NCBI GenBank assembly: GCA_024401515.1 | Contig: JAKSKY010000020.1 | Span: forward strand, 1-32,659 | Length of the DNA stretch: 32,659 bases | Reading direction: 5' to 3' | Origin: Paludibacteraceae bacterium | GTDB lineage: Bacteria > Bacteroidota > Bacteroidia > Bacteroidales > Paludibacteraceae | Part shown: piece by piece, positions 23,878 to 32,531 of the stretch | Layout: the number at the start of each line of letters is the position of its first letter | How positions within the stretch are numbered: position 1 is the first letter of the stretch | The notes under the pieces: generated by a model | What the model was told of the DNA's origin: nothing | Seen by the model: only the letters and a program-made list of their open reading frames with translations | Database searches by the model: none | Position numbers and translations under genes: made by a program

Positions 23878-26772
23878 ATGAAGAAGTTATTTACATTAAT
23901 GATGCTAATGTTGTGTATGACAACGTTCGCACAGTCCAGACGTCCGATCGACAATCGACACCCGATGTGGATGATTCACGTCGATGTATGGAACGAAGCC
24001 GACCCTCAAAAGATCATCGATCTTGTACCAGAGGACATCAAACCATACGTTTGCATGAATCTTTCGCTCTCTTGCCAGTATGACAAGGATTTGAAAATCT
24101 ACAAGATGCCTCAAAGTGCCATACAGACCTACCGCTCTTGGGCATCGGTCTGCTGCAAAAACAACTTATGGTTTACTTGCCAACCTGCCTCAGGAGGTCA
24201 CACCCATTTGCAAGACGACGCCTTTCACGCAGACGAGTCGTTTGCCATCATGGAATCCTTCTTTAAGGACTACAAAAACTTTTTAGGTTGGAACTACGCC
24301 GAGCAGTTCTGGGGGTTCGGAGAACCTAACGACGCAAGTTCTAGCACCGACAGCGATCGAATCAAGTTCTTCGCGCGACTTGTCCCAATGCATCAAAAAT
24401 ATGGAGGATTCCTCACCATTTCTTTCTGCGGAAACATCTGGTCTCACCCAGTGAACCCAATTGGAATGATGAAGCGTAACGCTGATTTCCTCAACGCCTG
24501 CAAAGCAGCTCCGGAAGCGGTGCTATTCCTCTATAAGTACACCACCTCCGCCAACTGGTTCAACAATGAATCAGTCACTTTGGCACCATTTATCTCAGGC
24601 TTGGCCAAGAACTACGGCGTTCGCTATGATAATTGTGGATGGAACGGAATGATTGACGAATTCGCCAAATCTAACGAAGCATACAAAAGCCAGTCCTATC
24701 CAGGTGCTGTCGGTATCGCTCCTGTCCTCGAACAAATGGCGCTCAACGGAGCTTGCGTATGGGACGGACCAGAGCTCATTTGGACAGAAGATTTCAGAAA
24801 TCTCAGCGCATCAAGAACTGCCGACGGATATACACGACGCAATTGGACAACATTCGCTAACTTCGACAACATTTGGGTCGATATGTGGCGTAAAGTCATA
24901 GATGGAACCATCTACATTCCAAGTCGCGAGGAGGTCATCGGCCGTACTAAGATTTGCATCATCAACGATATAAGCGCAAATCAAGACGCCACAAGTTTGA
25001 AGGTAAACGCATACGCCGCACCTATCGACCTCTATCACGGACTTTATCTACAAGATGACCCGGCTAATGCCCGCACAAGCTCGGAAGGCGGAATCGGTAC
25101 GATAAATGGTTACGGTAACAACAACTACCTCTATTTCAAGAAAACGGGCCGATACCAGTCCATCCCTATCGTCATCGACCTTTATGACAATGTGGCAAAG
25201 AAGATCCCTAATCAGATCAAACGTTCTGCCATCAACAATAAAACAGTTTGGGCGAACCAAAGCGCAAAAGTACAATTCTTTAACGCCAACTACCCAGAGG
25301 TTAGCACTGGCGACCTATTCGTGGCACGCAACAAAAACGCACTCGTATGCTACTTCCCATACTCGTTCATGAATAGCAAGACCACAGCTTCCGCCACTGT
25401 TCCTTTGCAATACAACACTTGCCAGAAGATTGACTTGAAGTTCGCCCAATACAGCAGCGCCATCATAAACGAGTATAAAGATCAAATGGTCTGCTACTTC
25501 AACAACTACCGTACGGACGACACTTCAGTAAAGTCTGATGTCATCACCATCTACGGAGCGAAGTCTCAGCCGAAAGCGACATTGACAGAACGCCGACAGG
25601 CATCCAACTCATCGGCCAAAGCGACTTTGACAGAATCCTGGAATGGAGATGTATACACCTGTACAATTTCACACTGCGGTCCTTGCGACTTGACTATCGC
25701 CTGCGCAGGAAACGAAGCGAACCGTTCGACAGATTACCTTCCTTCAACCGCTCTTGAAGCGTCATCCATCAAACAACCGGCTAGCTACGCAACCGATCTT
25801 ATCATCGAAGCAGAGGACATGGATTACAAAAATGTCGCATCATGCGTCACTCACCAATACAACTGGAACGGAGGTCAGCTACGAAGCATAAGAGGCCATT
25901 CCGCTATGGGATTCCAGATGATGGGTACCAATAAAGCGGCTGCGCTCCGTTGGTCAGGCGCTATCAGCAAAACTAGCATGTATGAAGTGCGTATCAAATA
26001 TATGTCCAAGGGTTCAGGTACAATCACCTCATCGTTTGGCGATGCGCAAGAGGAGAAACTTGATGTTGTAAACACAGGTACGGAATGGAAATATGCCACC
26101 TACAAAGCTAATGTGCAAGAGGGTGTAAACACATTCACGCTTACCAATACTGGCGGAGTGGATATGTATGTTGACAATGTAACCTTCTCTCCTTTCTATA
26201 TCGCCCTAAACGGAATGGGTAATGCGGAAGCGGTCGGCGATCGCCACTACTTCAAGACAACGACGTGGGCCTATTTCCCATCCGATATACTAAAGGGCAA
26301 AAAGGTCGAAGATGTCGGAGGCTTGCTTATTGAATGTGGGGAAGAGAGCACTACCGGATATCGTCTGGACTTTGAAATCTTTGATGCGGAGGGTAAAAAG
26401 GTGAATAACGACTGGTATATCGGATCCGCGGCGTCGGGAACCTCCTCGTCGGAACCTATATTGTCCAAGACCTACAATCTTCACGAATTGCTATCGCAGT
26501 TCATCACCCAATATCCAGGATGCACCTTTGGTCAAATCCGTCTCAACACGGCCATACCAGAAGATTCGGAAGATAAGTATTTCTTCACACTCACAAAGAT
26601 AGAGGCTATTTATGGAGAATTGGAGACAACAGGTCTTCCGTTGGTCAAAGCGCAAACGCCGGCAGAGGAAGGTCGTTACAGCATTAAAGGAGAATCAATA
26701 AAAGAAGATTACCGTGGCGTCCACATTATCCGAATGAAGGATGGCTCAGTTAAGAAGGCGATAAGACGATAA
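23878..26772 (+). CDS. Secreted glycoside hydrolase, GH98-like, multidomain
   Basis: 964 residues with a Sec signal peptide (cleavage after TFAQ). The catalytic domain (about 20-340) resembles GH98, known for endo-beta-galactosidases acting on blood-group glycans and some xylanases. Signs are RRPIDNRHPMWMIHVDVWN, ADPQKIIDLVPEDIKPYV, CQPASGGHTH and the probable catalytic Glu E142 in NYAEQFWGF. A GH98 C-terminal region follows to about 600, then a CBM35/CBM6-like domain opening IIEAEDMDYKN (about 640-770), another beta domain (about 775-915), and a short end SIKGESIKEDYRGVHIIR that resembles a T9SS sorting tail. No SusC/SusD genes are nearby. Substrate unknown. Confidence 0.82.
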   Translation: MKKLFTLMMLMLCMTTFAQSRRPIDNRHPMWMIHVDVWNEADPQKIIDLVPEDIKPYVCMNLSLSCQYDKDLKIYKMPQSAIQTYRSWASVCCKNNLWFTCQPASGGHTHLQDDAFHADESFAIMESFFKDYKNFLGWNYAEQFWGFGEPNDASSSTDSDRIKFFARLVPMHQKYGGFLTISFCGNIWSHPVNPIGMMKRNADFLNACKAAPEAVLFLYKYTTSANWFNNESVTLAPFISGLAKNYGVRYDNCGWNGMIDEFAKSNEAYKSQSYPGAVGIAPVLEQMALNGACVWDGPELIWTEDFRNLSASRTADGYTRRNWTTFANFDNIWVDMWRKVIDGTIYIPSREEVIGRTKICIINDISANQDATSLKVNAYAAPIDLYHGLYLQDDPANARTSSEGGIGTINGYGNNNYLYFKKTGRYQSIPIVIDLYDNVAKKIPNQIKRSAINNKTVWANQSAKVQFFNANYPEVSTGDLFVARNKNALVCYFPYSFMNSKTTASATVPLQYNTCQKIDLKFAQYSSAIINEYKDQMVCYFNNYRTDDTSVKSDVITIYGAKSQPKATLTERRQASNSSAKATLTESWNGDVYTCTISHCGPCDLTIACAGNEANRSTDYLPSTALEASSIKQPASYATDLIIEAEDMDYKNVASCVTHQYNWNGGQLRSIRGHSAMGFQMMGTNKAAALRWSGAISKTSMYEVRIKYMSKGSGTITSSFGDAQEEKLDVVNTGTEWKYATYKANVQEGVNTFTLTNTGGVDMYVDNVTFSPFYIALNGMGNAEAVGDRHYFKTTTWAYFPSDILKGKKVEDVGGLLIECGEESTTGYRLDFEIFDAEGKKVNNDWYIGSAASGTSSSEPILSKTYNLHELLSQFITQYPGCTFGQIRLNTAIPEDSEDKYFFTLTKIEAIYGELETTGLPLVKAQTPAEEGRYSIKGESIKEDYRGVHIIRMKDGSVKKAIRR

Positions 26773-26827
26773 TCCTTGCGGTATATACGCTAAAGCAAAA
26801 ATTCTCAACAGAGATACCCCAAAGGAA

Positions 26828-26870
26828 AGGGGGAATCAAAAGCGTGTTTTGATTCCCCCTTTTATTTTTT
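26828..26870 (+). terminator. Terminator of the GH98 gene
   Basis: AAGGGGGAATCAAAA pairs with TTTTGATTCCCCCTT around a 5-nt loop, followed by TTATTTTTT. The hairpin may also serve the convergent TPR gene, though its minus-strand tail is poor. Confidence 0.88.
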
Positions 26871-26894
26871 ATTCTTCGTACCGATTCGTAGAAA

Positions 26895-27524
26895 TCATCT
26901 TTTCAGCAAACTGATTCCCTCCGCAGCGGAAGCACTGTTCGGCTGGATCAAGAGAGCTTGGTTAAAAAGAGATCGCGCCTTGACGAAATCCTTTTTGTAA
27001 TAGGCGTTCCATGCGGAAAGGATCACAATATCATAATCGAACGGATAAAGCGCCTCCACCCTGTCAAAGTAGGGTTCCGCCTTGGCGTAATCCCCCACAT
27101 TGAAGTACATGAGACCGCGATAATAGTTGGCCTTGGTGTTATTGGGATCCAATTTAAGAATGGAATCGTACTGCTTTCCCACCTTTACCCAATCCTTCAA
27201 CTTTGCCGCAGGCAAAACATAACCGAAACGAGGCTCGATCGAATTGGGACGCAACTGGATCGCTTTGGTGTAGTAAAGCAGTGAGACTTTGTAATCTCCC
27301 TTGTTGTAATAGAGCCATCCCAAACGCAGATTGACCGCATAGATATCCGCCTTCACCTGTTTCAAAACCTCAATCGCCTCCGCATATTGTTTGTTGGCTT
27401 CATACTCATAACTCTTCGCAAAAATGGCGCTACGATTCGGCTCCGCATTCACAGCGAAGAGAGACATTCCAATCCAAAGGAAGAATGTCACTCCTATCCA
27501 TTTATATCTTTTTAAAAGTTCCAT
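26895..27524 (-). CDS. Secreted TPR-repeat protein
   Basis: 209 residues: an N-terminal hydrophobic segment (WIGVTFFLWIGMSLFAVNA, a signal peptide or anchor) and then about four to five TPR units. Clear ones are NLRLGWLYYNKGDYKVSLLYY, ANYYRGLMYFNVGDYAKAEPYF and LSAWNAYYKKDFVKARSLF (each shortened here). TPR arrays bind protein partners, so this is likely a periplasmic scaffold. It overlaps the end of the beta-barrel gene by 13 nt, which argues for coupled translation and a shared role. Confidence 0.85.
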   Translation of the reverse strand: MELLKRYKWIGVTFFLWIGMSLFAVNAEPNRSAIFAKSYEYEANKQYAEAIEVLKQVKADIYAVNLRLGWLYYNKGDYKVSLLYYTKAIQLRPNSIEPRFGYVLPAAKLKDWVKVGKQYDSILKLDPNNTKANYYRGLMYFNVGDYAKAEPYFDRVEALYPFDYDIVILSAWNAYYKKDFVKARSLFNQALLIQPNSASAAEGISLLKR

Positions 27525-29017
27525 TGTGCCCCCACTGCTATGACATTATCATTTTGACCAAATGGTTTCAGACCTGAATTACCTTCCAAATCCACTAAAT
27601 ACAAGTTGGATTTCTTACGAAGATATTTGTAGGTCACAATCACGTTCAGATGGTTATTCAACAAATAAATCAATTGGGCAGAGCCTCTAAATTTTGTCTC
27701 GCAAGACAACGTATAGAGCGTGTGGCTCTCTCGGTCATGGTAATCACAAAGGTTACCATAGAGGAATGCGGCGCTTCCCCACAACCGTTTATAAATCTTT
27801 CCACCAGCCTCAACCTCCGCCAAGAAACTACCTGGTAAATCACCCATTTTCACATAATCATTGCCTCTCCAAATATATGAAATTTTAGGAGACAAAAAGA
27901 GATTGACATTACCCAACGGATAATAACGATAGGACAAATCACACTGTATGACCTTTAGATTTTCCCCACGAAAAAAAGAGAAACCCGCTTGTCCTAGATG
28001 TCTTCCATAGGTATAATCAGCGCGACAGCCAACCAAAATATCATTTCTGGTGTGGCGATAAGAATTATGGAGATATTTGTAGGAGGTCTGAGAGAGTTCC
28101 TTCCACCTATCTGGTGTTAAAACCGGATAATCTACCTGCCACCACCACTGATCACTATTTCCCCAATTATTACCCCAACCCCACGGATTATCCCCCCATT
28201 GATTGGTTGTGGGCCATTGATTAAAGGGATCATACTGTTGGTTAGCATATTGTTGGGGAGCAGGTCGAAACCATTCGTTATAATTTCCATCACCACCCCA
28301 CTCACTCGGTTCATACATTGCCCTTAATGTGCTTGAAGTCGTATCCAACGCAAACGAAACGACATCATATGCTTCGTGACCGACTCTAAAAATCGGAGCC
28401 ACCTTCCAATGTTCGTTGATATTGAATTTAGCATTCAACTCATACTCAACGCCCACATATTTGGAACGAAGGTTAAAGTAGGTCTTGTTCGCCCCCTTCA
28501 TCTCCACAGGATTGGTGCGGGCACTCACGCCAAAATGGTGGGAAAGCTCACAAATGGAACCTATTTGATTGGTCGCATCTAAGGAGAAAAATCCTCCGTT
28601 ACCGACTACATATCGCTCAAAGTAAATATAGGAATCATCCCAATAGGTCTTATCATTCGCGAACAACACACCACCCTCCGCATAGATACTAACTATGGGT
28701 TTAAATGGTTTTAAACCATATTTGGCCACAGAGACGGAGGGAATGGAAGAATACAAACGGTTCGCGTCCAACTCCCGAAGCGTATTCTTGTAGGAGAAAT
28801 AGAGGTACTCATTCAAAACAGAATCCAACGGACAGAGGGAATGGGCAGACTCCAGATAGGGCAACGCGTCACAAAAACGTCCCTTTTCATAGAGGGATAC
28901 ACCAATGCCACGATCGGAGATGAACTTCACATAGCGTCCATCCGATGCGTCAAAGCATACCTGCGCTAAAGCTGATACTGACAACATCAGCATAGCGAGA
29001 GCCATCACGATTTTCAT
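27512..29017 (-). CDS. Outer-membrane beta-barrel protein with N-terminal TPR-like segment
   Basis: 501 residues from the ATG at 29017. I prefer it to the ATG at 29032 because the promoter at 29047-29077 would leave the longer form only an 8-nt leader. A signal peptide (to ALA, residue 18) is followed by a TPR-like part (SDRGIGVSLYEKGRFCDALPYL), then from about 105 alternating beta-strand sequence ending in GAQWNF, with the terminal Phe typical of outer-membrane barrels. Residues 237-297 form an odd insert rich in Trp, Asn, Gln and Gly (WGDNPWGWGNNWGNSDQWWW). The layout recalls YaiO-type proteins; the function is unknown. Confidence 0.8.
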   Translation of the reverse strand: MKIVMALAMLMLSVSALAQVCFDASDGRYVKFISDRGIGVSLYEKGRFCDALPYLESAHSLCPLDSVLNEYLYFSYKNTLRELDANRLYSSIPSVSVAKYGLKPFKPIVSIYAEGGVLFANDKTYWDDSYIYFERYVVGNGGFFSLDATNQIGSICELSHHFGVSARTNPVEMKGANKTYFNLRSKYVGVEYELNAKFNINEHWKVAPIFRVGHEAYDVVSFALDTTSSTLRAMYEPSEWGGDGNYNEWFRPAPQQYANQQYDPFNQWPTTNQWGDNPWGWGNNWGNSDQWWWQVDYPVLTPDRWKELSQTSYKYLHNSYRHTRNDILVGCRADYTYGRHLGQAGFSFFRGENLKVIQCDLSYRYYPLGNVNLFLSPKISYIWRGNDYVKMGDLPGSFLAEVEAGGKIYKRLWGSAAFLYGNLCDYHDRESHTLYTLSCETKFRGSAQLIYLLNNHLNVIVTYKYLRKKSNLYLVDLEGNSGLKPFGQNDNVIAVGAQWNF

Positions 29018-29046
29018 GAAGCACTTTTCCATGGCATTATTAGATG

Positions 29047-29077
29047 CAAATTTAACAAAATTTGGAGGAGAGTCAAA
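29047..29077 (-). promoter_or_regulatory. Promoter for the beta-barrel/TPR pair
   Basis: On the minus strand TTTG (29077-29074), exactly 19 nt, then TAAATTTG (29054-29047). Both boxes and the spacing match the consensus perfectly. It sits just after the stop codon of the UT-M23 gene, so the pair can be expressed apart from the upstream genes. Confidence 0.75.
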
Positions 29078-29080
29078 ATA

Positions 29081-31201
29081 TTATCGAAGCTCAATGCACA
29101 GCGTCGAACCATCCGTACATTTCACCTCAAGTCTATTACTCTCCACACGGGTTGTTCTATATTCAATTTGATTTACAAGACGACCCATCACGCAGGTTGA
29201 AACAGTCGCAACCAGCTCTGCGGAATGTGTTTCCTTCGCCTCGAATATATTTTTACTCAACAAGCCCATTGGGGCCACCAAATCCAACAAAAAGTCCCAC
29301 CATCCCACACGTCTTACGGATAGTGGCATCTCCTCCTTCAAACTCCAAGGTTCACCATTTTTAGTAATCACCTTATAATTCGACAAGAAGAAATGGTAAA
29401 GGGCACACCTCTTCGTTCCTTCATAACGTTGAAACTCGAAAATGCCATCATGGATCGCGAACCAAGCCTTCGCCCCACTCTTTTTATTCCATAGGTATGA
29501 ATAGCCATACGCCTCAACGACGCACCACGACTCTTCGCCATATAGATCAGAAGTAGCCGACATTTCTTGTCCGAGGTAGAAGCAATAAGGAGAACGCATG
29601 GTTTCGCCCTCCATAGCCGTCAAGGAATCGCCCTCCTCCGGAACACCACAAGAGACAAGCGCTCCCGACTTCATATAATTCACGAAAGGATAAGGGATCG
29701 TTGGAGTCCCCGCAAAGGGAGAGGCCTGAAACTGAAAGTGCAAGTGCGGATAAGGGGAGAAACCAGAATTTCCGCAAAGGGCCAATTCCTCTCCACGTTT
29801 CACGTTTTGCCCCACTTCACAAAGAAACGAGTCTCGCTTCAAATGGGCCATCAAAGAGTAGAAGCCATCCCAGTGTTTCACCACCACATAATTTCCCCAA
29901 TTTTGGACTTTGTTGGACGCTCCGATGAGATTATCGTCCACACCATCCTCCACCCACACAACCGTTCCGTCGCCAGGAGCAAGCACCGGTTTCCCATAAC
30001 AATAGTAATCCTTCACGGAGGCGCCATCACCTTGGTACTGCTTACCATCCACCTCCACCACGAAATCGAAGGCATCCCGCCAAAGACCTTGGTGCGTATA
30101 GGCGCCATCCACTCCTTGCGACACCTTCCACTCGCCATAGAAAGGCAATGAAAACGGGTAATAATTGTACCAACGGAACCTAGTGGCATTGGTTTGGTTA
30201 TAATAGAGATTATCCTCCGGCGTACGTTCCAAAAAGGTCGAAAAATGAGGAGCGCAACTACCCGTCCTACGCTTAAGAAGCGATAAAAACAAGACGGTCA
30301 CGACACAAAAGGCCAATGAGAAGGCGGGCAAATAGAAATAGGCCAAACATCTCGTGGAGGCAAAGACCGCCAAGAGTTCTACTGGGACTATCATCCAAGA
30401 GCAAAACAAAGCGCTCTTCGAAGGGACCAAGTAACAACTCAACGCCAAGGCGGACAATATAAAATTAAATCCGAAACAGGAGAATGGGAGATGAAACAAT
30501 TCACACCCGAACGTTTGATAAAGAAAGTAAGCGAAAAGGTGCGTGGTCAAAGTGAAAAGAAAGGCAATCCTCGAATAAAATAGGAGGATGATCGCCATAA
30601 CCAACCCTAAAAATATATCCTGACGGAACAAGACGCTGCTTAAACTAATCAGGTATTCGGATATAACGTCCGGTAAGTTCAACCATATCGGATGATCCGA
30701 AATATCGGAGAGGGAATATTCCCCGAAACTCAACATACCAAAATGATCCCCCAACACACAATCTATAAAAAGATCACCACCCTTTTGCTGCGTCAGAAAC
30801 AGCAGGAACCATAGACAGCAAAGAAATGGGAAGACCAAATAGGGCAACTGAGTCTTAGCGAATATGGTCTCGAAGCCCGCCATTAAGAGCAAAAGCAAAA
30901 CGGAGGAGACCAACAACATGTAGCACAAGGCCATGTTAGGCGGGAAGAGCGCACCTAACGCCAAGCCTAGTATCACCGCATTAAAGCCGTAGATACCATT
31001 GGTCAACTTAAAACGGTCCATGGAGAATGCCACGGCCAATCCATTGACCATAATGCCACAAAAAAGGCCACAAAGGCCGGAAAGCGGATAAAAGAAGGTC
31101 ACAACGAACAAGGCCACTCCCACCCACGAATCCCGAGAGAAGACCAAAGAGCAATAGCTATTCTTTACGCTCTGAAACCATATGTTCAAGTATTCCTTCA
31201 T
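29081..31201 (-). CDS. Urea-transporter-like / M23 peptidase fusion
   Basis: 706 residues. The first 310 form about ten membrane helices with two half-repeats, each holding a urea-transporter type motif: NGIYGFNAVILGLALG (about 68-83) and FGFNFILSALALSCYL (about 243-258). A basic KRR (310-312) ends the membrane part. From about 350 an M23 (LytM-type) zinc peptidase domain follows: HQGLWRDAFDF (H370, D379), GNYVVVKHWDG, MAHLKRDS (H453), GEELALCGNSG, and PHLHFQ (H486, H488), so the zinc site appears complete. The last about 180 residues are beta-rich and unassigned. It overlaps the decarboxylase stop by 4 nt. What the channel carries and what the peptidase cuts is unknown. Confidence 0.82.
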   Translation of the reverse strand: MKEYLNIWFQSVKNSYCSLVFSRDSWVGVALFVVTFFYPLSGLCGLFCGIMVNGLAVAFSMDRFKLTNGIYGFNAVILGLALGALFPPNMALCYMLLVSSVLLLLLMAGFETIFAKTQLPYLVFPFLCCLWFLLFLTQQKGGDLFIDCVLGDHFGMLSFGEYSLSDISDHPIWLNLPDVISEYLISLSSVLFRQDIFLGLVMAIILLFYSRIAFLFTLTTHLFAYFLYQTFGCELFHLPFSCFGFNFILSALALSCYLVPSKSALFCSWMIVPVELLAVFASTRCLAYFYLPAFSLAFCVVTVLFLSLLKRRTGSCAPHFSTFLERTPEDNLYYNQTNATRFRWYNYYPFSLPFYGEWKVSQGVDGAYTHQGLWRDAFDFVVEVDGKQYQGDGASVKDYYCYGKPVLAPGDGTVVWVEDGVDDNLIGASNKVQNWGNYVVVKHWDGFYSLMAHLKRDSFLCEVGQNVKRGEELALCGNSGFSPYPHLHFQFQASPFAGTPTIPYPFVNYMKSGALVSCGVPEEGDSLTAMEGETMRSPYCFYLGQEMSATSDLYGEESWCVVEAYGYSYLWNKKSGAKAWFAIHDGIFEFQRYEGTKRCALYHFFLSNYKVITKNGEPWSLKEEMPLSVRRVGWWDFLLDLVAPMGLLSKNIFEAKETHSAELVATVSTCVMGRLVNQIEYRTTRVESNRLEVKCTDGSTLCIELR

Positions 31202-32529
31202 TTGGCCTCCATTCGATTGAGATCCGCCAACGTCTCCGCATCACGAAGCAGCTGCAACTCGCCATTCTCCATCACCATGACCACTTTCGGACGCATGGTG
31301 ATGAATTGCATCCATTGTGTCACATTGTAAGCGCCCACATGATGGATCAGCAACAAGTCATTGCGCCTTAATGGAGGCAATAGGACATTATCCCGGATCA
31401 CATCAATATTCATACAAAGCGGTCCACATAGAGAGGTAGGCTCCATTTGCGCCACATCGTCATAGGTGGAGGTCACCTTATGGTTGTACCAAAAGGAGGT
31501 GAATAATAGATTCACACCTGCGTCTATCACCGTATTCAAACGACCATCCGCCATACGCTTGTTGGTAATGACGGAGGAGAGAAGATAGCCCGCATTATCC
31601 ACAAGGGCACGTCCCGTCTCAAATATCAAGCTCAGTTTTTTGCCGGCTGGGAATTTCACCATCCGTAGTGCGGATGTAATCGCCTCCGCATAATCGTCGA
31701 ATGTCGGGCAGAGGTCCTCCCCTGTCAAATAGGAGGCCTTCAAAGAGTTTTTGGAGGCAAAACCGCCACCTAAGTCCAAATAGGAGATGGGCAGTCCCAG
31801 CTTAGTCATCGCATCCAAGGCCAAATGCGCCATCTTCTCCGTCTCAGTACGGTAGGCGTTCACCGATTGGATGAATGTACCGATATGGCAATGTAGTCCG
31901 ACACATTCCAAACGCTTCTCCGTTGCTATCTTTTCCAAAGCATCCCATGCCTGACCAGACTCCAAATTGAACCCGAAACGGCTCCAAGCGGGATAGATGC
32001 CCGCATCCAAATTGACACGGATCGCCACACGTGGCCGGATTTCATGCGCCACCGCCAATTTGGTCAAGAGACGCAACTCCTCCGTGTTATCAACATGAAT
32101 AAGGCTATCACCCTGAATCGCCTTCAACAATTCGGCCTCGCTCTTCGCGGGTCCGTTAAAAATGATTCTATTGGAAGGAACGTTGTTTTGAAGCGCTTTT
32201 TCATACTCAAATCCGGAAACCACCTCGGCCAATGAACCCTCTTCGTGGAAGAGATTGCATATCGCGTTGAGGTAGTTGGTCTTATACGACCAAGCAAAAC
32301 GCACATCCGGATAGCGGGTGGAAAAAGCCCGCTTCGCCTCGCGGATATTCTTACGCAACGTCTTTTCTGAAAAAACGAAGAGCGGAGAGCCAAAACGCTC
32401 CCTCAATCCATCCAAGGCGACTCCGTCGATCTCAGTCTGCGCAACGGAATGGGTATTTTGTCCTGTTTTGCCCGGCATCGTGGGTACGATACGCTTCAAC
32501 AAAGGTCTTTCGTACTGTTTCTTCTCCAT
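31198..32529 (-). CDS. PLP-dependent decarboxylase, LysA/ornithine-decarboxylase type III
   Basis: 443 residues from the ATG at 32529; a longer frame exists but that start (32592) lies inside the upstream gene. The family decarboxylates meso-diaminopimelate or related amino acids. The PLP lysine is K83 in FAWSYKTNYLNAI, then GLHCHIGT, LDLGGGFASK, FETGRALVDNAGYLL, CGPLCMNIDVI (active-site Cys C368) and GAYNVTQ. Canonical LysA has YALKAN-like and GAYG sequences, so this is a divergent member. An extra 30-residue N-terminus (ERPLLKRIVPTMPGKTG) precedes the usual start. It overlaps the UT-M23 gene and closely follows the partial gene at the window edge. Substrate not predictable. Confidence 0.85.
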   Translation of the reverse strand: MEKKQYERPLLKRIVPTMPGKTGQNTHSVAQTEIDGVALDGLRERFGSPLFVFSEKTLRKNIREAKRAFSTRYPDVRFAWSYKTNYLNAICNLFHEEGSLAEVVSGFEYEKALQNNVPSNRIIFNGPAKSEAELLKAIQGDSLIHVDNTEELRLLTKLAVAHEIRPRVAIRVNLDAGIYPAWSRFGFNLESGQAWDALEKIATEKRLECVGLHCHIGTFIQSVNAYRTETEKMAHLALDAMTKLGLPISYLDLGGGFASKNSLKASYLTGEDLCPTFDDYAEAITSALRMVKFPAGKKLSLIFETGRALVDNAGYLLSSVITNKRMADGRLNTVIDAGVNLLFTSFWYNHKVTSTYDDVAQMEPTSLCGPLCMNIDVIRDNVLLPPLRRNDLLLIHHVGAYNVTQWMQFITMRPKVVMVMENGELQLLRDAETLADLNRMEAK

Positions 32530-32531
32530 TG

